64,000 bases of DNA from Terriglobales bacterium (GCA_035573675.1 DATMAB010000010.1:265541-329540), one strand, 5' to 3'. Positions 1 through 9,413 are shown, counted from the stretch's first letter. Numbers and translations: made by a program. The notes: generated by a model from the sequence alone, not told the origin.

Positions 1-2957
1 AACTGGTCGAGCCGACGCGGACGTCGGTGAGCTCGGTGATCAGCGAGGTGCAGATCGAGAACCTGCCGGTCAACGGCCGCCAGTTCATCGATTTTGCGCT
101 GCTGGCGCCCGGCGTGACCGTGGGCGAGACCACTTCCGGCTCCACGGACGTGATCATCGAACCGGTGACCAAGATCTCCTTCGCGGGACAGAACATCCAC
201 TACAACCTGGTGGCCATCGACGGGGCGGACAACATGTCCACGGCCTCAGGCGTGCAGAAGACCACGCCGTCGCAGGAGGCGGTGCAGGAGTTCCGCGTCA
301 TCAACACCCAGTACAGCGTGGAAGCAGGACGGGCAGTCGGCGGCATCGTGAACATCATCAGCAAGAGCGGCACCAACAACTGGCACGGCGGCGCGTACTG
401 GTTCCATCGCAACGACGCCGTGGACGCGAAGAGCCTGCTGCAGTCCCCCAACTTGGACCGGCTGGACACCTGCAATACGCCCGGCGTTCTCGCTTCAGGG
501 GGCTGCGAATTGCTGGACAAGCTGATCCAGAACCAGTACGGCTTCACGCTCGGCGGCCCCATCAAGAAGGAAAAGGTCTGGATCTTCGGAAACTACGAGG
601 GCCAGCGGCGGCGGGAGAATCCGTTCTACAACTCGGTGATCAACAGCAACATCACGGCCATCAACAACATCAAGTGCACGTTGTTCGGGAACCTGGCGCC
701 ACTGCCTGCCGACCCCAACTCGGTGGACGTGTGCGCGGGCGTGGCGGGCGGCCTGCCGACCGAGCAATTGCGGCAGGTACGCAGCTTTGACTACGACCAG
801 TTCCTGATCAAGCTGGACGCCGCCCTCTCCGACCGGCAGTACCTGTTTATCCGCTACTTCTTCAACGACGCCGAGCAGATCAACGTTTCGCCGCTGAACG
901 ACGGCTTCGATCTGCCCTCGGCGTTCAAGAACAACTTCTTCCGCGACCAATCGCTGGTCGGCAGCCTGACCTCCACCCTGCGCAGCAACCTGCTGAACGA
1001 CCTTCGCGTCCAGTACGCCAACCGGTTTTTCGATTTCCCCACTGTGACCACGCAGCCGCACCTGGAGGTGGCCAATACGTTTGCGGTGGGCGTGAACCGC
1101 GGCAACCCGGATTTCTATCGCGAGCCGCGCTTCGAGATTGCCGATGCCATGACCTGGACCAAGGGTAAACACACCCTCAGTTTCGGCGGCAACTTCAACT
1201 GGGTGAGCACCGAGGAATCGTTCCCGCTGTTCTATCCGGCCGAGGCGACGTTTGCATGCCTGTATGCCAGCCAATGTGCATTCAGCTTCGAAAACGGGTT
1301 CCCCTTCGTAATCTTCTTCCAGCGCAACGACGCCAACAGCGGACCTAGCCTGGATCCGCGCATGAACACGACGTTGTCCGGGGCGCCGGTGGGCTTCAAC
1401 GAGCCGACGCTACTGCCCTCTACAGGGGTCTTTACCGGCGGCGCCATCCCGACCGAGATCCGCAACCTGGCGAAAGGGGAACTGAATCACACGTACTGGG
1501 GATTCTTTATCCAGGACAAGTGGCGAGCCACGGACAAGCTGACGCTGAATTTCGGCGTGCGGTATGAGTTCGAGACCTGGCCGGATGAGGCGCTGGATAC
1601 GGACGCGGACAACGTAGATCCTCGGTTCGGGTTCGCCTATAGCGTCGGCACCAGCAAGAACATCGTGTTCCGCGGCGGCATCGGACTGTTCCACGGCATT
1701 CTGCCCTCGAACCTCCTGCACTGCCAGAGGCCGTCGTGCGGCGGCGTAATCGGCCAGTTCCCGGGGCGTGAAAACAAGGAAGACCTCCTAGATGCGGCCG
1801 TTCGTCTGCCCACGTATGCCGCCGGACCGCTCAGCGGTGGTGCGGCGCTGTTCAATTTCTTGAACAGCGGCACCTACCCCGACGCCATTGTGACTGCCAA
1901 CTGTCCTGAGGGCTTCCCGGCCGGCTTCGGACTGCTTTCCGGTTGCGGCTTCTTCGGCGACTCCGTAATCGTGCGCTTCGCCCAGGATCACCAGGCGCCC
2001 TACGGCATCCAGATGAGCTTCGGGATGGAGATGGAGCCGTTCAAAGATGCAGCCCTGAACCTGAGCTACCTGCGGGTGCGCGGCGTGCAGCTCTCCAGCT
2101 TCTTCAATATCAACCAGCCCTCTCCGTTCTGCCAGGTAGACCGGCACGATTCCCTGGGAAGAGTGGGGCCCAAGGACGACTATCACCCGCTCCTGTTCTC
2201 TCCGGTCTGCGGGGATCCAGCCAACTTTCTCCCGGGGACCGCGCTGCCCACCGTGGCGGTATATTTCGAGGCCGACTCCCGCTGGAGCTCCACCTATGAC
2301 GGCTTGCTGGTGAACTTCCAGAAGCGGCCCGGCAAGCACTTTGGGTTCGGCGCGAGCTACACCTGGTCCAAGGGCATCGACAACGGCCCCAACCCCAGCT
2401 TCGTATTGATCCCGCAGGATAGCGACGTGATCGGCTTCCGGCGTGAGCGAGCAATCTCTTCCGACCACATCGCCCACCGTTTTGTGGGGAACTTCACGGT
2501 TTTTGGGCCGAAGGATGTCAACCCCATCGTGAACGACTGGCAGTTGGGCAGCATCATCAGCCTGCAGTCCGCCCGGTTCTTCACCAAGTTCGCCGGGTTC
2601 GACGCCAATGGCGATGTCTTCGGCGTGAACGATCGCGTAGGCATCGAGCCGCGCAATACCTTCAAGGGCGACGGCTTCTACAGCGTGGATATGCGCGTCT
2701 CACGCGTGTTCAACCTGAGCGAAAAAGTGAAGCTGGAGGGAATTGTCGAGGCCTTCAACCTGTTCAACACGCTGAACGTGCGATTCTTTAACACGACCTA
2801 CGGGGCGGCGGATTTCTGCAACTTCACCGGACCCGATCCGACCGTGGGCTGCAATGCCCCGTTCTTCCTTGAAGGATCGCCCAATCCGAACTACGGCTCG
2901 CCGCGGGCCATCTTCAACCCGCGTCAGTTGCAGTTCGCATTGCGCCTGTCGTTCTAG
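1..2957 (+). CDS. TonB-dependent receptor, Oar-like (5' truncated)
   Basis: This outer-membrane beta-barrel receptor is missing its start: the reading frame is already open at base 3, and no convincing start codon exists before the plug region. The first visible residues (about 10-35 of the visible part) contain the plug-type motif LPVNGRQFIDFALLAPGV, and the protein ends in a C-terminal beta-strand with a final Phe (LQFALRLSF), as outer-membrane barrels do. Repeated blocks such as LTLNFGVRYEFE are typical barrel strands. At least 980 residues are present; full-length acidobacterial relatives usually carry an extra N-terminal carboxypeptidase-regulatory-like domain, which would lie upstream of the window. 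The substrate cannot be deduced. In this family ligands are often oligosaccharides or peptides. Confidence 0.9.
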   Translation, partial: LVEPTRTSVSSVISEVQIENLPVNGRQFIDFALLAPGVTVGETTSGSTDVIIEPVTKISFAGQNIHYNLVAIDGADNMSTASGVQKTTPSQEAVQEFRVINTQYSVEAGRAVGGIVNIISKSGTNNWHGGAYWFHRNDAVDAKSLLQSPNLDRLDTCNTPGVLASGGCELLDKLIQNQYGFTLGGPIKKEKVWIFGNYEGQRRRENPFYNSVINSNITAINNIKCTLFGNLAPLPADPNSVDVCAGVAGGLPTEQLRQVRSFDYDQFLIKLDAALSDRQYLFIRYFFNDAEQINVSPLNDGFDLPSAFKNNFFRDQSLVGSLTSTLRSNLLNDLRVQYANRFFDFPTVTTQPHLEVANTFAVGVNRGNPDFYREPRFEIADAMTWTKGKHTLSFGGNFNWVSTEESFPLFYPAEATFACLYASQCAFSFENGFPFVIFFQRNDANSGPSLDPRMNTTLSGAPVGFNEPTLLPSTGVFTGGAIPTEIRNLAKGELNHTYWGFFIQDKWRATDKLTLNFGVRYEFETWPDEALDTDADNVDPRFGFAYSVGTSKNIVFRGGIGLFHGILPSNLLHCQRPSCGGVIGQFPGRENKEDLLDAAVRLPTYAAGPLSGGAALFNFLNSGTYPDAIVTANCPEGFPAGFGLLSGCGFFGDSVIVRFAQDHQAPYGIQMSFGMEMEPFKDAALNLSYLRVRGVQLSSFFNINQPSPFCQVDRHDSLGRVGPKDDYHPLLFSPVCGDPANFLPGTALPTVAVYFEADSRWSSTYDGLLVNFQKRPGKHFGFGASYTWSKGIDNGPNPSFVLIPQDSDVIGFRRERAISSDHIAHRFVGNFTVFGPKDVNPIVNDWQLGSIISLQSARFFTKFAGFDANGDVFGVNDRVGIEPRNTFKGDGFYSVDMRVSRVFNLSEKVKLEGIVEAFNLFNTLNVRFFNTTYGAADFCNFTGPDPTVGCNAPFFLEGSPNPNYGSPRAIFNPRQLQFALRLSF

Positions 2958-2962
2958 CAGAA

Positions 2963-2990
2963 AGCGGGGCGGATGCCGGTCCGCCCCGCT
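2963..2990 (+). terminator. Rho-independent-like hairpin after the TonB receptor
   Basis: Six bases after the stop codon lies a perfect 11-bp inverted repeat (arms 2963-2973 and 2980-2990) with a 6-base loop. It is followed by the pyrimidine-rich tract CTGCTTTCTCTC rather than a clean T run. Position and strength fit a transcription terminator for the receptor gene. Confidence 0.7.
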
Positions 2991-3132
2991 CTGCTTTCTC
3001 TCGGAGCCGTTGCTGAAGGAAAACCTGAGGATTTCCTGCCCAATCAACTGCAAGGAAGGAATTCCGCACGGCGCGCAGGCGTGTTAAGGTGTGGGGCTTT
3101 GCAGGAACCAGTGAAACGGAGCTGACCCAGGG

Positions 3133-4194
3133 ATGCGATTCGGAATCTACTGTGAGATGCAGACGCCGCCCGGAAAATCCCATCAGGAGCTGACGTGGGA
3201 AATCTTCCGGCAGATCGAACACGCCGATGCCGTCGGGTTCGACGTGTACTCCATCATCGACCATCACTTCTTCCAGAAGTTCTCCATCTCCGCCAACCCG
3301 CTGGCCATGTTCGCGGCGGCGGCACAGCGCACCGGACGGATCCGCTTCCGCACCGCGCTGCACACGCTGCCGCTGGAGAATCCCATGCGGCTGGCGGGCA
3401 TGATCGCGGAAACCGACATTCTGACGCACGGCCGCCTGGAATGCGGCCTGGGACGCGGCCACGCCTGGCTGTTCCCGAACTCCAACGTGCCGCTGGAGGA
3501 AAGCCGCCCGCGCTACGACGAGGCCATCGACATCCTGCTGCTGGCCTGGACCAAGGACAAGTTCTCCTACGACGGCAAGTACTACAAGCTGAAGAATCTC
3601 TCGGTCGTGCCCAAGCCGGTACAGAAGCCGTACCCGCGACTGTTCACCGGCGGCACAAGTGAGGTCACCTACCAGATGGCGGGAGAACGGGGCTGGGGAA
3701 TTTTCGTTCCGCCGCTCCTGCCGTGGGGTGTGCTGGAAGGGCCGCTGAACATCTACAAGAAAGCCTGCGCCGAGCACGGCCACACGCCCGACATCGTGTA
3801 CATCCGTCCCGTGTACCTGGACGAGGATGAGAAGGTGATCCGCACAGAAGTGGAGCAGGCGCTCTACAACTTCCTGGCCTTCAACGCCTCGCCGGTCGAA
3901 TCGCTGCAGGACGAGGAGATGAAGAAGGAGTTGCGGGCCAAGGGCTACGGTTTCTACGCCAGCGGAGCGCTCGAGTCGCTGACCAAGCTGACCTACGAGC
4001 AGATCGTGGAACAGGAGATCGGGTTCATCGGAACGCCCGAGAAAGTCATCCGGCAGATCCGCGAGCTCGAAAAGAAGGGCGGCATCGGGGAGCTGGCCAT
4101 CGTGGCCAACTTCGGCGGCCTGGAGCACTGGAAGTCGATCAAGACGCAGCAATTGTTCGCCGACAAAGTGATGCCGGCGTTCCGTAAAAGCTAA
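3133..4194 (+). CDS. LLM-class (luciferase-like) flavin/F420-dependent oxidoreductase
   Basis: The 353-residue protein has the look of a luciferase-like monooxygenase TIM barrel: an N-terminal MRFGIYCEMQTPPG strand, the HTLPLENPMRLAG stretch, and the LECGLGRGHAW motif at residues 103-113. Members of this superfamily use FMN or the deazaflavin F420. An F420 biosynthesis operon begins 2.4 kb downstream on the same strand, so F420 use is plausible, but this is inference and the sequence alone does not settle the cofactor. The ATG is preceded by a purine-rich stretch (CCAGGG). The next gene starts only 8 bases after its stop, so the two are probably co-transcribed. Confidence 0.85.
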   Translation: MRFGIYCEMQTPPGKSHQELTWEIFRQIEHADAVGFDVYSIIDHHFFQKFSISANPLAMFAAAAQRTGRIRFRTALHTLPLENPMRLAGMIAETDILTHGRLECGLGRGHAWLFPNSNVPLEESRPRYDEAIDILLLAWTKDKFSYDGKYYKLKNLSVVPKPVQKPYPRLFTGGTSEVTYQMAGERGWGIFVPPLLPWGVLEGPLNIYKKACAEHGHTPDIVYIRPVYLDEDEKVIRTEVEQALYNFLAFNASPVESLQDEEMKKELRAKGYGFYASGALESLTKLTYEQIVEQEIGFIGTPEKVIRQIRELEKKGGIGELAIVANFGGLEHWKSIKTQQLFADKVMPAFRKS

Positions 4195-4202
4195 GGGAGC
4201 CA

Positions 4203-5327
4203 ATGGCGAGCCGCCAGGAGGCGATGGCCGGAACAGTGCCCGTGGGAGTGGCTCAGGCGTTCGTCCCCATGAGCGCTGCGCGGCTGCTGGTGTTCGGCGG
4301 GATCGGGCTCATTCTTGCAGGCCTGATCTTCGGAGACATTTTTGCCGTCTTCATCCTGCACCAGAACGCCGGACGCATCGGCGAACACCTGCTGGCTGCC
4401 ACACGTGCGGTGGCGGCGGAGCAACCGCAGGCTGTATTCGAGCACTTCGGCGCCATCGGCCGGCTGCTGGAGAACCGCGGCACCAAGGTGGACACGCACG
4501 TTCACATCATTGCCTTTGGCTACCTGGCCATCGTCCTCGCCCTCATGCAGCCCTACGTGGCCTTGGCCGAGGCGGCCCGGAGGCGGCTGGCCAAGCTGTT
4601 CCTGGCCGGAGCTATCCTGCTGCCGCCCTCGGTGTTCCTCATCCACTACGTGGGACTGAAGTACAGCCCTCTGGAGGCCATCGGGTGGGCCAGCATCACG
4701 GCGGACTTCGGTGGATTCCTGGTGATCCTGGCCTGCGCGGGGGAACTGTGGGGACTGCTGCGCTATGCACGGGGCGAGCGCGCCGTTCCGCCGGAGGAGG
4801 ATCTTCTCCGCGATCGCAGTTGGTCGAGCCGCACGTTGCTGGCCGGCGGCACGCTTCTGGTCCTGGCCGGTTTCCTGCACGGCGGCTACTATGCCTGGAC
4901 CGACCTTTACCATCACGCTGCCGAGGACACCCGGCTGTTGCGCGCCATGTCCGTGAGCGCCGCTTCCGACGACCTGGCCGGAGCGGAACAGGCGGTGGCG
5001 GACTACGGCGCGCTGCAGGGCGACAAGGCTGTCAAAGTCGCGGCCCACGCCCACATCATCGAGTTCGGGTTGCTGGCCATGATGCTGGCCTTCGTTCAGC
5101 CCTACGTGTATCTCAGCGAGCGCTGGAAGCGACGCTGGGTGATGGTGCTGCTGGCCGGTTCGGTCGTGCTGCCCGTATTCGTGCTGGCGGAGATCCGGCT
5201 GGGCCTGCTGGCCGGGGCCATTGCCGATATCGGCGGACTGCTGGTGGTGATTGCGCTGGCCGGCATGCTGGTGGGCATCCTGCGCTACACCGGCGCCGCC
5301 GACTCGGGAAGGGAAGCGCCGGCATGA
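4203..5327 (+). CDS. Membrane protein with two tandem four-helix modules (unknown function)
   Basis: I do not recognise the family. The 374-residue protein contains two copies of the same roughly 150-residue unit (about residues 20-180 and 205-365). Each copy has four predicted membrane helices, and an H-x-H motif enters the second helix: H99/H101 in HVHIIAFGYLA and H282/H284 in HAHIIEFGLLA. Each H-x-H helix is followed by QPYV and a basic loop. Paired histidines at a membrane entry could ligate haem or metal, but no known oxidase signature is complete. AAGGGAG before the ATG is a good ribosome-binding site. The stop overlaps the next gene by four bases (ATGA), and that gene is a third copy of the module. 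Confidence 0.8.
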   Translation: MASRQEAMAGTVPVGVAQAFVPMSAARLLVFGGIGLILAGLIFGDIFAVFILHQNAGRIGEHLLAATRAVAAEQPQAVFEHFGAIGRLLENRGTKVDTHVHIIAFGYLAIVLALMQPYVALAEAARRRLAKLFLAGAILLPPSVFLIHYVGLKYSPLEAIGWASITADFGGFLVILACAGELWGLLRYARGERAVPPEEDLLRDRSWSSRTLLAGGTLLVLAGFLHGGYYAWTDLYHHAAEDTRLLRAMSVSAASDDLAGAEQAVADYGALQGDKAVKVAAHAHIIEFGLLAMMLAFVQPYVYLSERWKRRWVMVLLAGSVVLPVFVLAEIRLGLLAGAIADIGGLLVVIALAGMLVGILRYTGAADSGREAPA

Positions 5328-5812
5328 GCGGATCGCGCAGGCTCCTGCTGGCCGGCGGGCTCGCCCTGCTCCTGTGGAGCATGAGCTACGGGCTGTGGTA
5401 CGCCGTGTTCGACGAGCACCAGACGCTGGAGAAGATGGGCGGCTCGCTGGCCACCGGCTTCGCGCGCGCCGCGGAGCGCAAGCTCCCCGAAGCCAACGCC
5501 GCCATCGACGAATACGCCGCCACCCGCTTCGAGTACGTTCGTGAAGTGGACGTCCACTCGCATTGGGGTGGACTGGCCACGCTGCTCCTGCTGCTGGGAC
5601 TGGTGTTTGATCGCGTGGGTTATGCCGAGCACCAACGCAAGATTCTGGCCCTTCTGCTGGTAGCGGGGTCGGTTCTCTTCCCGCTGGGTGTGATCCTGCA
5701 GACCTTCGACCAGGGCATGGGACCCAAGGCTTTGGCAGCAGCGGGTTCTGCGATGGTGATCGTCGCTCTGGGTGTGGTGGCCCTGGGTCTTGCCCGCGAG
5801 GAAGCTCCCTAG
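5324..5812 (+). CDS. Membrane protein with a single copy of the four-helix H-x-H module
   Basis: This 162-residue protein starts at the ATG of an ATGA overlap with the preceding gene. It is a single unit of the module found twice in that neighbour: RRLLLAGGLALLLW (helix 1), a soluble segment, H78/H80 in VDVHSHWGGLATLL, then two further helices with VAGSVLFPLGV matching LAGSVVLPVFV of the second copy. Function unknown; the translational coupling suggests that the two proteins form one membrane complex. GGAGGAGG at its end serves as the ribosome-binding site for the next gene. Confidence 0.75.
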   Translation: MSGSRRLLLAGGLALLLWSMSYGLWYAVFDEHQTLEKMGGSLATGFARAAERKLPEANAAIDEYAATRFEYVREVDVHSHWGGLATLLLLLGLVFDRVGYAEHQRKILALLLVAGSVLFPLGVILQTFDQGMGPKALAAAGSAMVIVALGVVALGLAREEAP

Positions 5813-5829
5813 GAGGAGGCCGAAGAGAC

Positions 5830-6585
5830 ATGCGCGAACTCTCCGGCGGCGTGCGCGTGCTGGTGGAGGGTGACGGCGAAGCCGTCCGAGAAGGAACGCG
5901 CACCTACCGCACCCTCATCTCCTCCCGCACGGGAGCACAGCACCTGGCACAGTCGGTCAGCGAATACAGCCAGGGGCGCTCGCTGGTGCGCGTGAATCCC
6001 GTGGGAGAGGAAGTCCTGTACGTGGTGAGCGGGCGGGGCGTATGTACCATCGGCGCCGCCGACTACGAGATCGAGCCGGATGCAGGCATTTTTATCCCGC
6101 CCCGCGCCGAGTACAGCGTAGAGAATCGCGGGGAGGCGAGGCTGGTGATGGTCAGCGTGATGTCGCCCGAGGACGACCTTGCGCACGTGGTCACCAAGCC
6201 CGTGCAGGAGCCGCGGCCTGGACGCAAGCTGCCCTGGCGCGTGGTGCGCGAGCAGGAGCGACCCATCGAGGGCATGCGGAACCGGGAGTTTCGCGTCTTG
6301 GTCAACCAGGAAATGGGTTGCCAGAACATGACCCAGTTCGTGGGGCTCATCCCGCCGGGCAGCGACGAGGCGCACGCCCATCCTTACGAGCTGGCGCTCT
6401 ACATTCTGGACGGCTCCGGCATCGTGCATACGGAGACGGACAGCAGCCAATTCTTCCCCGGGACCAGCATCCACATCCCGGCCGGTGTCACCCACTACCT
6501 GGAGAATCCGCTGAGGACCGCCATCCGACTGCTGGGCGTCTTCTATCCCTCGGGGAACCCGGCCGCACGCTATCATAGGCGCTAG
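5830..6585 (+). CDS. Bicupin (two-domain cupin) protein
   Basis: The 251-residue protein has two cupin domains, about residues 40-115 and 150-245. The second carries a metal-binding-like pair H182/H184 in EAHAHPYELALYILDG and a C-terminal strand STSIHIPAGVTH-like turn (GTSIHIPAGVTHYL). The first has the cupin fold pattern (EEVLYVVSGRGVC, then GIFIPPRAEYSVEN) but no H-x-H, so it may be metal-free. Bicupins include glyoxylate-pathway, quercetinase-like and sugar-isomerase enzymes, and I cannot choose among them. It lies between the membrane module pair and cofG with only 12 bases to the latter. Confidence 0.75.
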   Translation: MRELSGGVRVLVEGDGEAVREGTRTYRTLISSRTGAQHLAQSVSEYSQGRSLVRVNPVGEEVLYVVSGRGVCTIGAADYEIEPDAGIFIPPRAEYSVENRGEARLVMVSVMSPEDDLAHVVTKPVQEPRPGRKLPWRVVREQERPIEGMRNREFRVLVNQEMGCQNMTQFVGLIPPGSDEAHAHPYELALYILDGSGIVHTETDSSQFFPGTSIHIPAGVTHYLENPLRTAIRLLGVFYPSGNPAARYHRR

Positions 6586-6597
6586 TTCGCAAAGACC

Positions 6598-7812
6598 GTG
6601 AGTTTCCCCTCGGAACAGAACGTCCTGGAAGCTCTGCGCCCGGCGACGGCGCGCGAACGGGCGGCCCTGCGCAACGCGCTGGCGGAAGCGAGCGCCGGTC
6701 GCCGGCTGACCCGCGATGAGGCCTGTCGCCTGATTGAGGCGGAAGGTGAATTGTTGTCCGATCTTTTGGCCGCGGCGTGCGCCGCCAAGGAGCGGTTCCG
6801 GCCGCGGGTCGTCACCTATTCGCCCAAGGTCTTTCTGCCGCTGACCAATCTCTGCCGTGACTACTGTGGATACTGCCTCTTCCGGCGCGATCCTGGGCAG
6901 CCCGGCGCACACACCATGACGCCGGAAGAAGTGCTGGAGGTCGCACGGGCCGGGGAACGCCTGGGCTGCCACGAAGCGCTGTTCTCGCTCGGCGACAAGC
7001 CGGAACTGATCTTCCCGGAGATGCGCGACACTCTGCGCCGCCTGGGCTACCGGTCCACGCTGCACTATCTGGAAGCCATGTGCGAGCTGGTGCTGCGCGA
7101 AACCTCGCTGCTTCCGCACGCCAATCCCGGGCTAATGAGCGCGGAATGGATCGCGCGGCTGCGCGAAGTCTCTCCCAGCCTGGGCCTGATGCTGGAAACC
7201 ACCAACGCCGCACTGGAGGCTCACAAGCCGGCACCGGACAAGCTGCCGGCGCGGCGGCTGGAGACCCTCGAGGAAGCGGGCCGCCAGAGGGTGGCCTTCA
7301 CGACCGGCATCCTGATCGGGATCGGCGAATCGCTCGCCGACCGGGTGGATGCGCTGCTCGCCATCCGTCAGCTGCACGACCGCTACGGCCATGTGCAGGA
7401 AGTGATCGTGCAGAACTTTCGCGTCAAGTCCGGCATCCCCATGTCCGGCTGGCCGGAACCTTCGCGCCTCGACATGTTGCGCACCGTGGCTGTGGCGCGG
7501 CTGCTGTTACAAGAGATGAACGTGCAAGCGCCGCCGAACCTTTTCGCGCCCGGGTACGAAGAGCTCCTTTCGGCCGGCATCAACGACTGGGGTGGCGTCT
7601 CGCCGCTGACCCCCGACTTCATCAATCCGGAAGCGCCGTGGCCGCATCTGGAAGAGTTGGAGCGCAAGACGACCGCGGCTGGGTTCGTGCTCATGCCGCG
7701 CCTGACGGTCTATCCGGAGTTCGTCCCTGCGGTGACCGCGCGGTCGGGACTGGTCGCGGAGAAAGTGCGGGCGGCCGCGGATCCCGCCGGCTACGCGCGG
7801 AAGGTTGCATGA
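6598..7812 (+). CDS. cofG: FO synthase subunit 1 (7,8-didemethyl-8-hydroxy-5-deazariboflavin synthase)
   Basis: CofG is a radical-SAM enzyme that works with CofH to make the deazaflavin FO from tyrosine and a flavin precursor. The radical-SAM cluster motif is visible at C86, C90 and C93 (NLCRDYCGYC). The 404-residue length is usual for a separate CofG, in contrast to the fused FbiC of actinobacteria. It starts with GTG at 6598; the alternative would be further in and would cut the N-terminal helix. The stop overlaps the cofD start (ATGA). It is the first gene of the F420 operon. Confidence 0.93.
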   Translation: MSFPSEQNVLEALRPATARERAALRNALAEASAGRRLTRDEACRLIEAEGELLSDLLAAACAAKERFRPRVVTYSPKVFLPLTNLCRDYCGYCLFRRDPGQPGAHTMTPEEVLEVARAGERLGCHEALFSLGDKPELIFPEMRDTLRRLGYRSTLHYLEAMCELVLRETSLLPHANPGLMSAEWIARLREVSPSLGLMLETTNAALEAHKPAPDKLPARRLETLEEAGRQRVAFTTGILIGIGESLADRVDALLAIRQLHDRYGHVQEVIVQNFRVKSGIPMSGWPEPSRLDMLRTVAVARLLLQEMNVQAPPNLFAPGYEELLSAGINDWGGVSPLTPDFINPEAPWPHLEELERKTTAAGFVLMPRLTVYPEFVPAVTARSGLVAEKVRAAADPAGYARKVA

Positions 7813-8756
7813 TCACAGTTCTGACCGGCGGAACCGGAGGGGCCAAGTTTATTGAAGGACTGGCGCGCGTGGTCGCTCCGCCCGACCTCACGCTCATCGT
7901 CAATACCGGTGACGACTTTACCTGCTGGAACCTGCACATTTCCCCCGATATCGACTCCATCACCTACGCGCTGGCGGGCATGCTGAGCCGCGAGCGGGGC
8001 TGGGGCGTCAAGGGCGATACCTTCGAGTGCCTAGCGATCATGGAGCGGCTGGGCGAGCCTGCGTGGTTCCGGCTCGGCGACCGCGATTTGGCGACGCACA
8101 TCACGCGCACCGGCATGCTGGCAGCAGGAAAGGCATTGAGCGAAGCCACGAGAGCCATCTCCACGCGCCTGGGAGTGCGGCAGCGCGTCCTCCCCATGAG
8201 CGACCAGCGCGTCGAGACGCGCCTGGTGACGCCAAAGGGTGAGCTTACCTTCCAGGAGTATTTTGTGCGCGAGCGTTACCGCGTGCCGGTAGGCGCGGTG
8301 CGGTTCGACGGAGCCGAGGCTGCCCGGCCGGCGCCCGGCGTCCTTGAAGCCATTCGTGGCGCTGACGCGGTGCTCATCGCGCCGAGCAATCCGGTGACCA
8401 GCATCTGGCCCATCCTGGCAGTGCCGGGAATCCGCGAAGCGCTGCGGCAGACCGAAGCGCCGGTTGTGGCCATCAGTCCAATCGTCGGCGGCGCAGCGGT
8501 CTCCGGACCGGCGGCAGAGCTTATGCGAACACAAGGCCTCCCGGCTTCTTCTGTGGGAGTTGCACGCGCCTACGAGGACTTCCTCAGTGCCCTGATCGCT
8601 GATCTGAAGGATAAGGATGAAGCTGGAGCAGGGGATCTTGCATCCATGAACATCCAGTTCCACTTCGCGCGAACCATCATGCGGACGGACGAGGACAAGG
8701 TCGCGCTGGCGGAAGCTGCCTTGCGGGCGGCAGGTGTAGGAGCGGCAGCACGATGA
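7809..8756 (+). CDS. cofD: 2-phospho-L-lactate (or phosphoenolpyruvyl) transferase
   Basis: CofD/FbiA transfers the phospholactyl-type moiety from the GDP-activated donor made by CofC to FO, giving F420-0. The 315-residue protein opens with ITVLTGGTGGAKF (residues 2-14), the family's nucleotide/donor-binding loop, followed by NTGDDF and the HISPDIDSITYALAG block typical of CofD. The SNPVTSIWPILAVPGIR segment is also characteristic. The start overlaps cofG by four bases and the stop overlaps cofC by four bases, so translation is likely coupled throughout. Confidence 0.95.
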   Translation: MITVLTGGTGGAKFIEGLARVVAPPDLTLIVNTGDDFTCWNLHISPDIDSITYALAGMLSRERGWGVKGDTFECLAIMERLGEPAWFRLGDRDLATHITRTGMLAAGKALSEATRAISTRLGVRQRVLPMSDQRVETRLVTPKGELTFQEYFVRERYRVPVGAVRFDGAEAARPAPGVLEAIRGADAVLIAPSNPVTSIWPILAVPGIREALRQTEAPVVAISPIVGGAAVSGPAAELMRTQGLPASSVGVARAYEDFLSALIADLKDKDEAGAGDLASMNIQFHFARTIMRTDEDKVALAEAALRAAGVGAAAR

Positions 8757-9409
8757 TCCTGGTTCCGGTCAAGAACCTAGCCAGCGCGAAGCAGCGGCTC
8801 TCGCCGGTGCTGGATGCCGCCGAACGCTTCGCTCTGGCCGAAGCCATGCTGGCGGACGTGCTCACGGCTATCGCGGCCTGGCGCGCGCGACCTGCAGTTG
8901 CTGTCGTCACCAGCGACGCGGTTGCCATGGGGATGGCGAGCGCACTCGGTTTCGAAATCATCGAGGAGGTGGAAAACCGCAGCGAGACCGACGCCATCGA
9001 AATGGCCACGCATTTGTGCGTCGCGCGCGGCGCGCCAGAAACACTGGTGCTCCCGGGTGACATCCCGCTGGTGACCAGCGCAGAGCTGGAGCAGATGGCG
9101 GCGGCCGTGCCCTCCCAGGGAACCCTGTTCGTCCCCGCCGCCGATGGGCGCGGAACCAACGCGGTGTGGCGGCGGCCGGCAGCGCTGTTCCCGCTTCGCT
9201 TCGGGAATGACAGCTTTCTGCCGCACCACGCGGCTGCGGAAGCCAGCGGTCTGCCGGTGGTGGTGGTGAAGCTGGCCGGCATCGGTCTCGACGTGGACAA
9301 TCCTTCGGATCTGGCGGCGCTGCTGGGGGCACAGCGCGAGTGCCGCACGCTGCGCCTGCTGCGCTCCTGGCGCATGGAGCAACGCCTGCTGCCAGCGCGA
9401 GGGGCGTAA
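8753..9409 (+). CDS. cofC: Phospholactate/PEP guanylyltransferase
   Basis: CofC (FbiD) activates 2-phospholactate, phosphoenolpyruvate or 3-phosphoglycerate with GTP for CofD. The 218 residues show the nucleotidyltransferase start MILVPVKNLASAKQRLSPVL, the family's VVTSDA segment and the metal-binding LPGDIPLV strand. Which three-carbon substrate is used cannot be read safely from the sequence. It overlaps cofD by four bases and is followed four bases later by cofE. Confidence 0.92.
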   Translation: MILVPVKNLASAKQRLSPVLDAAERFALAEAMLADVLTAIAAWRARPAVAVVTSDAVAMGMASALGFEIIEEVENRSETDAIEMATHLCVARGAPETLVLPGDIPLVTSAELEQMAAAVPSQGTLFVPAADGRGTNAVWRRPAALFPLRFGNDSFLPHHAAAEASGLPVVVVKLAGIGLDVDNPSDLAALLGAQRECRTLRLLRSWRMEQRLLPARGA

Positions 9410-9413
9410 CGCC

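Noticed and set aside
2914..4203. 429-codon minus-strand frame opposite the LLM oxidoreductase
   Set aside because: The plus-strand gene has clear family motifs and a ribosome-binding site; this frame has none.
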